Origin: Acidocella sp.
GTDB lineage: Bacteria; Pseudomonadota; Alphaproteobacteria; Acetobacterales; Acetobacteraceae
DNA length: 40,935 bases
NCBI RefSeq assembly: GCF_013044125.1
Contig: NZ_JABEVC010000051.1
Span: 1 to 40,935 of the forward strand
Reading direction: 5' to 3'
Below the pieces are notes generated by a model. The model was not told where the DNA came from and did no database searches. It saw only the letters and a program-made list of their open reading frames with translations. A program made the translations under genes and the position numbers. Shown in pieces: positions 38,005 to 40,935 of this stretch (the first letter of the stretch is position 1; every line of letters begins with the position of its first letter).

Positions 38005-38529
38005 TTACTTAACCGTCTCGCCCGGAAACGCGCCCCAGAAATCCTCGCGCGCCAGATAGCCGGTGTAGCGCCCGGCCGCCGCCTTGCAAAAATCCGAGCT
38101 CCGGTCACATGAAATCAAAGTACCGGTGACACCGCCCTGCAGATACGCCACGGGCGCGGCATCCGGGGCGGGGCTGCGCCGCAGCACCGCCTGCTGGGCG
38201 GTAATGAAAAACGTTCGCCGCGCGCGGATCGTCGCCATATGTACCCAGCCGGTGCCACCATCAGGCGCCACCACATGGCGCCATACGTCAAATTCGCCGA
38301 TGATCTCTACCGGCAGCCCGTCGCGCTCGTAAACCCAGTTCACAGGGTACTGAAACCCCGGCCCGGCCCGGAAATTCACCTCATTGGTGCGCAGCGAGAC
38401 AAAGCGCGGCACCGGCAGCTTCGTCACCTGCCCCACTGCCGGCCCCGGCCCGCTGCCCACGGGCGCCGCGGTCCACCCGCCAAGCAACAGCAGCGCGAGG
38501 GCAGCCCCCCTCAACCACATACGGGGCAT
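38005..38529 (-). CDS. SH3 domain-containing secreted protein
   Basis: Signal peptide; FVSLRTNEVNFRAGPGFQYPVNWVYERDGLPVEIIGEFDVWRHVVAPDGGTGWVHMATI and a second SH3-like repeat. Confidence 0.88.
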   Translation of the reverse strand: MPRMWLRGAALALLLLGGWTAAPVGSGPGPAVGQVTKLPVPRFVSLRTNEVNFRAGPGFQYPVNWVYERDGLPVEIIGEFDVWRHVVAPDGGTGWVHMATIRARRTFFITAQQAVLRRSPAPDAAPVAYLQGGVTGTLISCDRSSDFCKAAAGRYTGYLAREDFWGAFPGETVK

Positions 38530-39272
38530 GCCGTGTCCTTCCGCAACCTGATTTTCCTAAACTCCGCCGCCAGCGCATCCCAGATCAGCAGCCAGCCGGA
38601 CATGGAAGCGCCGATGCCCATGATCTCCTTCAGCACCTCGCTCGCCTGCAAAGTGCCCATCACCCCGGTCACCGCGCCCAGCACACCGGCCTGCGAGCAG
38701 CTCGGCACCAGCCCTTCCGGCGGCGGTTCGGGGTAGAGGCAGCGGTAGCAAGGCCCCTGCGGGTCAGCGTGCGGCTTAAAGGTGGAAAGCTGCCCCTCGA
38801 AACGCAGCACCGCCGCGCTCACCAGCGTCCGCCGCGCCGCCACGCAGGCATCGGCGAGGAGAAAGCGGGTGGCGAAATTATCCGTGCCGTCACAGATTAT
38901 ATCGTAGCCTTCCACCAGCCCCGCCACATTGGCCGCATCCAGCCGGTGGTTATGGATGTTCACCTGCACCAGAGGGTTGATCCGGCGCATCGACTCCGCG
39001 GCCGACTCGACCTTCGCCTGGCCCAGATTTTCCATGCCGTGGGCAATCTGGCGCTGCAGATTGGAGAGCTCCAGCACATCGCCATCTACCAGCCCGATGC
39101 GGCCCACCCCGGCGGCGGCCAGATACAAGGCCAGGGGCGAGCCGAGCCCGCCAGCGCCCACGATGAGCACACGAGCGGCCTTCAGCCGCGCCTGGCCCGC
39201 CCCGCCAACCTCGCGCAACAGAATATGCCGCGCATAGCGTTGAATTTCGTCCTCGGAAAAATCTAAATCCAT
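38511..39272 (-). CDS. moeB: HesA/MoeB/ThiF family adenylyltransferase
   Basis: RYARHILLREVGGAGQARLKAARVLIVGAGGLGSPLALYLAAAGVGRIGLVDGDVLELSNLQRQIAH, CDGTDNFATRFLLADAC, CYRCLYPEPPP, CSQAGVLGAVTGVMG, terminal CPVCG (zinc CxxC pair). Confidence 0.94.
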   Translation of the reverse strand: MDLDFSEDEIQRYARHILLREVGGAGQARLKAARVLIVGAGGLGSPLALYLAAAGVGRIGLVDGDVLELSNLQRQIAHGMENLGQAKVESAAESMRRINPLVQVNIHNHRLDAANVAGLVEGYDIICDGTDNFATRFLLADACVAARRTLVSAAVLRFEGQLSTFKPHADPQGPCYRCLYPEPPPEGLVPSCSQAGVLGAVTGVMGTLQASEVLKEIMGIGASMSGWLLIWDALAAEFRKIRLRKDTACPVCG

Positions 39273-39411
39273 GCGCCTTTATAGAATACCCGCCAGCGGC
39301 GGCCAAATGCCCCGCCCGGGGCTGCAGTTTTACGCCCCGGTTTTAATCGGCGCTTAAGTTCCCCCCAGCACAGTGAAGCAACTTTTCCCATCTGCCCAAA
39401 GGATCCATGTA

Positions 39412-40878
39412 ATGCCGGACGTGAACCCGCTGGCCGATCGTCTCAATTTCATTAATTTGAACGCAAAGGCACTGGCGCGGTTGCGGGGGATGAAATCCAT
39501 CATCTGGCAGGCGTTGCCCGCGGCGCTCAACGCGCTCTACGCCAAAATTGGCGCGGAGCCGCGAATCAGCCGTTTTTTCGCCACGCCCGCGATGATAGAA
39601 CATGCGCAGGCCCGGCAGTCGCTGCATTGGAGCACCATCCTGGAAGGCGATTTCGGCCAGGAATATCTCGATGAGGTCACCAAAGTGGGAGAGGTTCACG
39701 CCCGCATCGGGCTGGAGCCGCGCTGGTACATCGGCGGTTATGCGCTGATGCTTGAATCCCTCACGGCCGCCGTGGTCACCGCGCGCTGGCCCAAACCCGT
39801 GTTCTGGCGGCGCCAGAACAACGCCGGGGAGCTGAGCCACGAAATCGGCGTCCTGCTGAAGGCGGCTTTCCTGGATATGGACCTGGCGATTTCGGTGTAT
39901 CTGCAAGCCGCGGAGGCCGCGCGCCAGGCCGCCGAGAACCTTGCCGCAACCACCAGCGCAAAAGTGATGAAGACGGTGACCGAGGCGATGAGCGCGCTCG
40001 CCGCGGGGGATCTCACGCACCGCATCGGTGATACGCTGCCTGATGAATACGCGCGGCTGCGCGAGGATTTCAACAACGCGCTGGAGCGTCTGGCAGGCAC
40101 CCTCTCCGGGATTCAGGCGGCGACCGGGGTGATCAACAACGGTATCGACGAAATTTCCCAAGCCACCGACGACCTGGCGCGGCGGACCGAGCAGCAGGCC
40201 GCCAACCTGCTGGAGACGACCACCGCGCTCACCGAATTGACCGAAGGGGTGAAACGCACCGCCGCCGGCGCGGCGCAGGCGAATGTCGCGGTGGGGGGCG
40301 CCAATTCGGGCGCGGCCAATTCGCGCAACGTGGTAAGCGATGCAGGTGATGCGATGAACAAGATCGAGGCATCCTCGCAGGAAATCGGCCAGATTATCGG
40401 GTTGATCGACGATATCGCCTTCCAGACGAATCTTCTCGCGCTGAACGCCGGGGTGGAGGCGGCGCGCGCCGGTGATGCGGGGCGCGGTTTCGCGGTTGTG
40501 GCATCCGAAGTCCGGGCGCTGGCGCAGCGCTCAGCGGAGGCGGCAAAGGCGATCAAATCGCTCATCTCAACCTCCTCGTCCCAGGTTGTCCAGGGAGTGG
40601 AACTGGTGCGTAAGACCGGACAGTCGCTGGAGACCATTGGCACCAATATGGGGCAGATCGAGGGGCTGGTCTCGGGTATCGCCAATGCGGCACAGCAACA
40701 GTCCGGCGGGCTGAACCAGGTGAGCGAGGCGGTGAACCAGATGAACATGGTGGTGCAACAGAATGCCGCCATGGTTGAGGAGGCCTCGGCAGCGGTGCAT
40801 TCGCTGAAAAGCGAAATCAACGAACTCATACCAGCCGCCGAATTTTCTGACTCTCCGGGGATTCCCCCGGCGCGGTGA
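39412..40878 (+). CDS. Globin-coupled methyl-accepting chemotaxis protein (protoglobin sensor)
   Basis: N-terminal protoglobin motif [47 protein letters not shown]-like [29 protein letters not shown] hairpin [58 protein letters not shown]. No TM segment. Confidence 0.93.
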   Translation: MPDVNPLADRLNFINLNAKALARLRGMKSIIWQALPAALNALYAKIGAEPRISRFFATPAMIEHAQARQSLHWSTILEGDFGQEYLDEVTKVGEVHARIGLEPRWYIGGYALMLESLTAAVVTARWPKPVFWRRQNNAGELSHEIGVLLKAAFLDMDLAISVYLQAAEAARQAAENLAATTSAKVMKTVTEAMSALAAGDLTHRIGDTLPDEYARLREDFNNALERLAGTLSGIQAATGVINNGIDEISQATDDLARRTEQQAANLLETTTALTELTEGVKRTAAGAAQANVAVGGANSGAANSRNVVSDAGDAMNKIEASSQEIGQIIGLIDDIAFQTNLLALNAGVEAARAGDAGRGFAVVASEVRALAQRSAEAAKAIKSLISTSSSQVVQGVELVRKTGQSLETIGTNMGQIEGLVSGIANAAQQQSGGLNQVSEAVNQMNMVVQQNAAMVEEASAAVHSLKSEINELIPAAEFSDSPGIPPAR

Positions 40879-40935
40879 GTTGTGATTCGGTGTTTCCCGT
40901 TGATTTGATTGATGGGAGGCGGTGATGGCTATGGC

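Noticed and set aside
39309-39322. GCCCCG-CC-CGGGGC palindrome upstream of the chemoreceptor
   Set aside because: Only 6-bp GC arms with a 2-nt centre in a GC-rich genome; not distinguishable from chance.

Overview
A 40.9 kb, GC-rich alphaproteobacterial chromosomal window, probably Acetobacteraceae-like (low-confidence placement from protein content: GcrA, MipZ, ELM1 family, two-residue CcrM-type GANTC motifs). It is densely packed with mostly core genes: FMN-binding glutamate synthase family, PPK2, hisI, triheme cytochrome c, nitrilase-type hydrolase, lpxB, bpt, cobA, mipZ, eno, queD/queE, proC, prs, xth, lolA, gcrA, moeB and a globin-coupled chemoreceptor. No IS element, phage, CRISPR array, tRNA or rRNA was recognised. 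The strongest leads are: (1) five GANTC sites in 55 bp just upstream of mipZ, arranged as two interleaved inverted repeats, with gcrA encoded in the same window; (2) two divergent ATP-grasp/alpha-E amidoligase-type operons, one split and translationally coupled to a GT39-like membrane glycosyltransferase, the other a fusion whose ATP-grasp half looks degenerate but which is coupled to an intact transglutaminase; (3) a 629-aa protein of no recognised family coupled to an ELM1-family protein; (4) a GT87-like remnant pseudogene and a one-nucleotide frameshift in an M17 aminopeptidase; (5) four convergent gene pairs whose stop codons overlap, abut, or are 3 nt apart. All homology calls come from reading protein motifs, without database searches.
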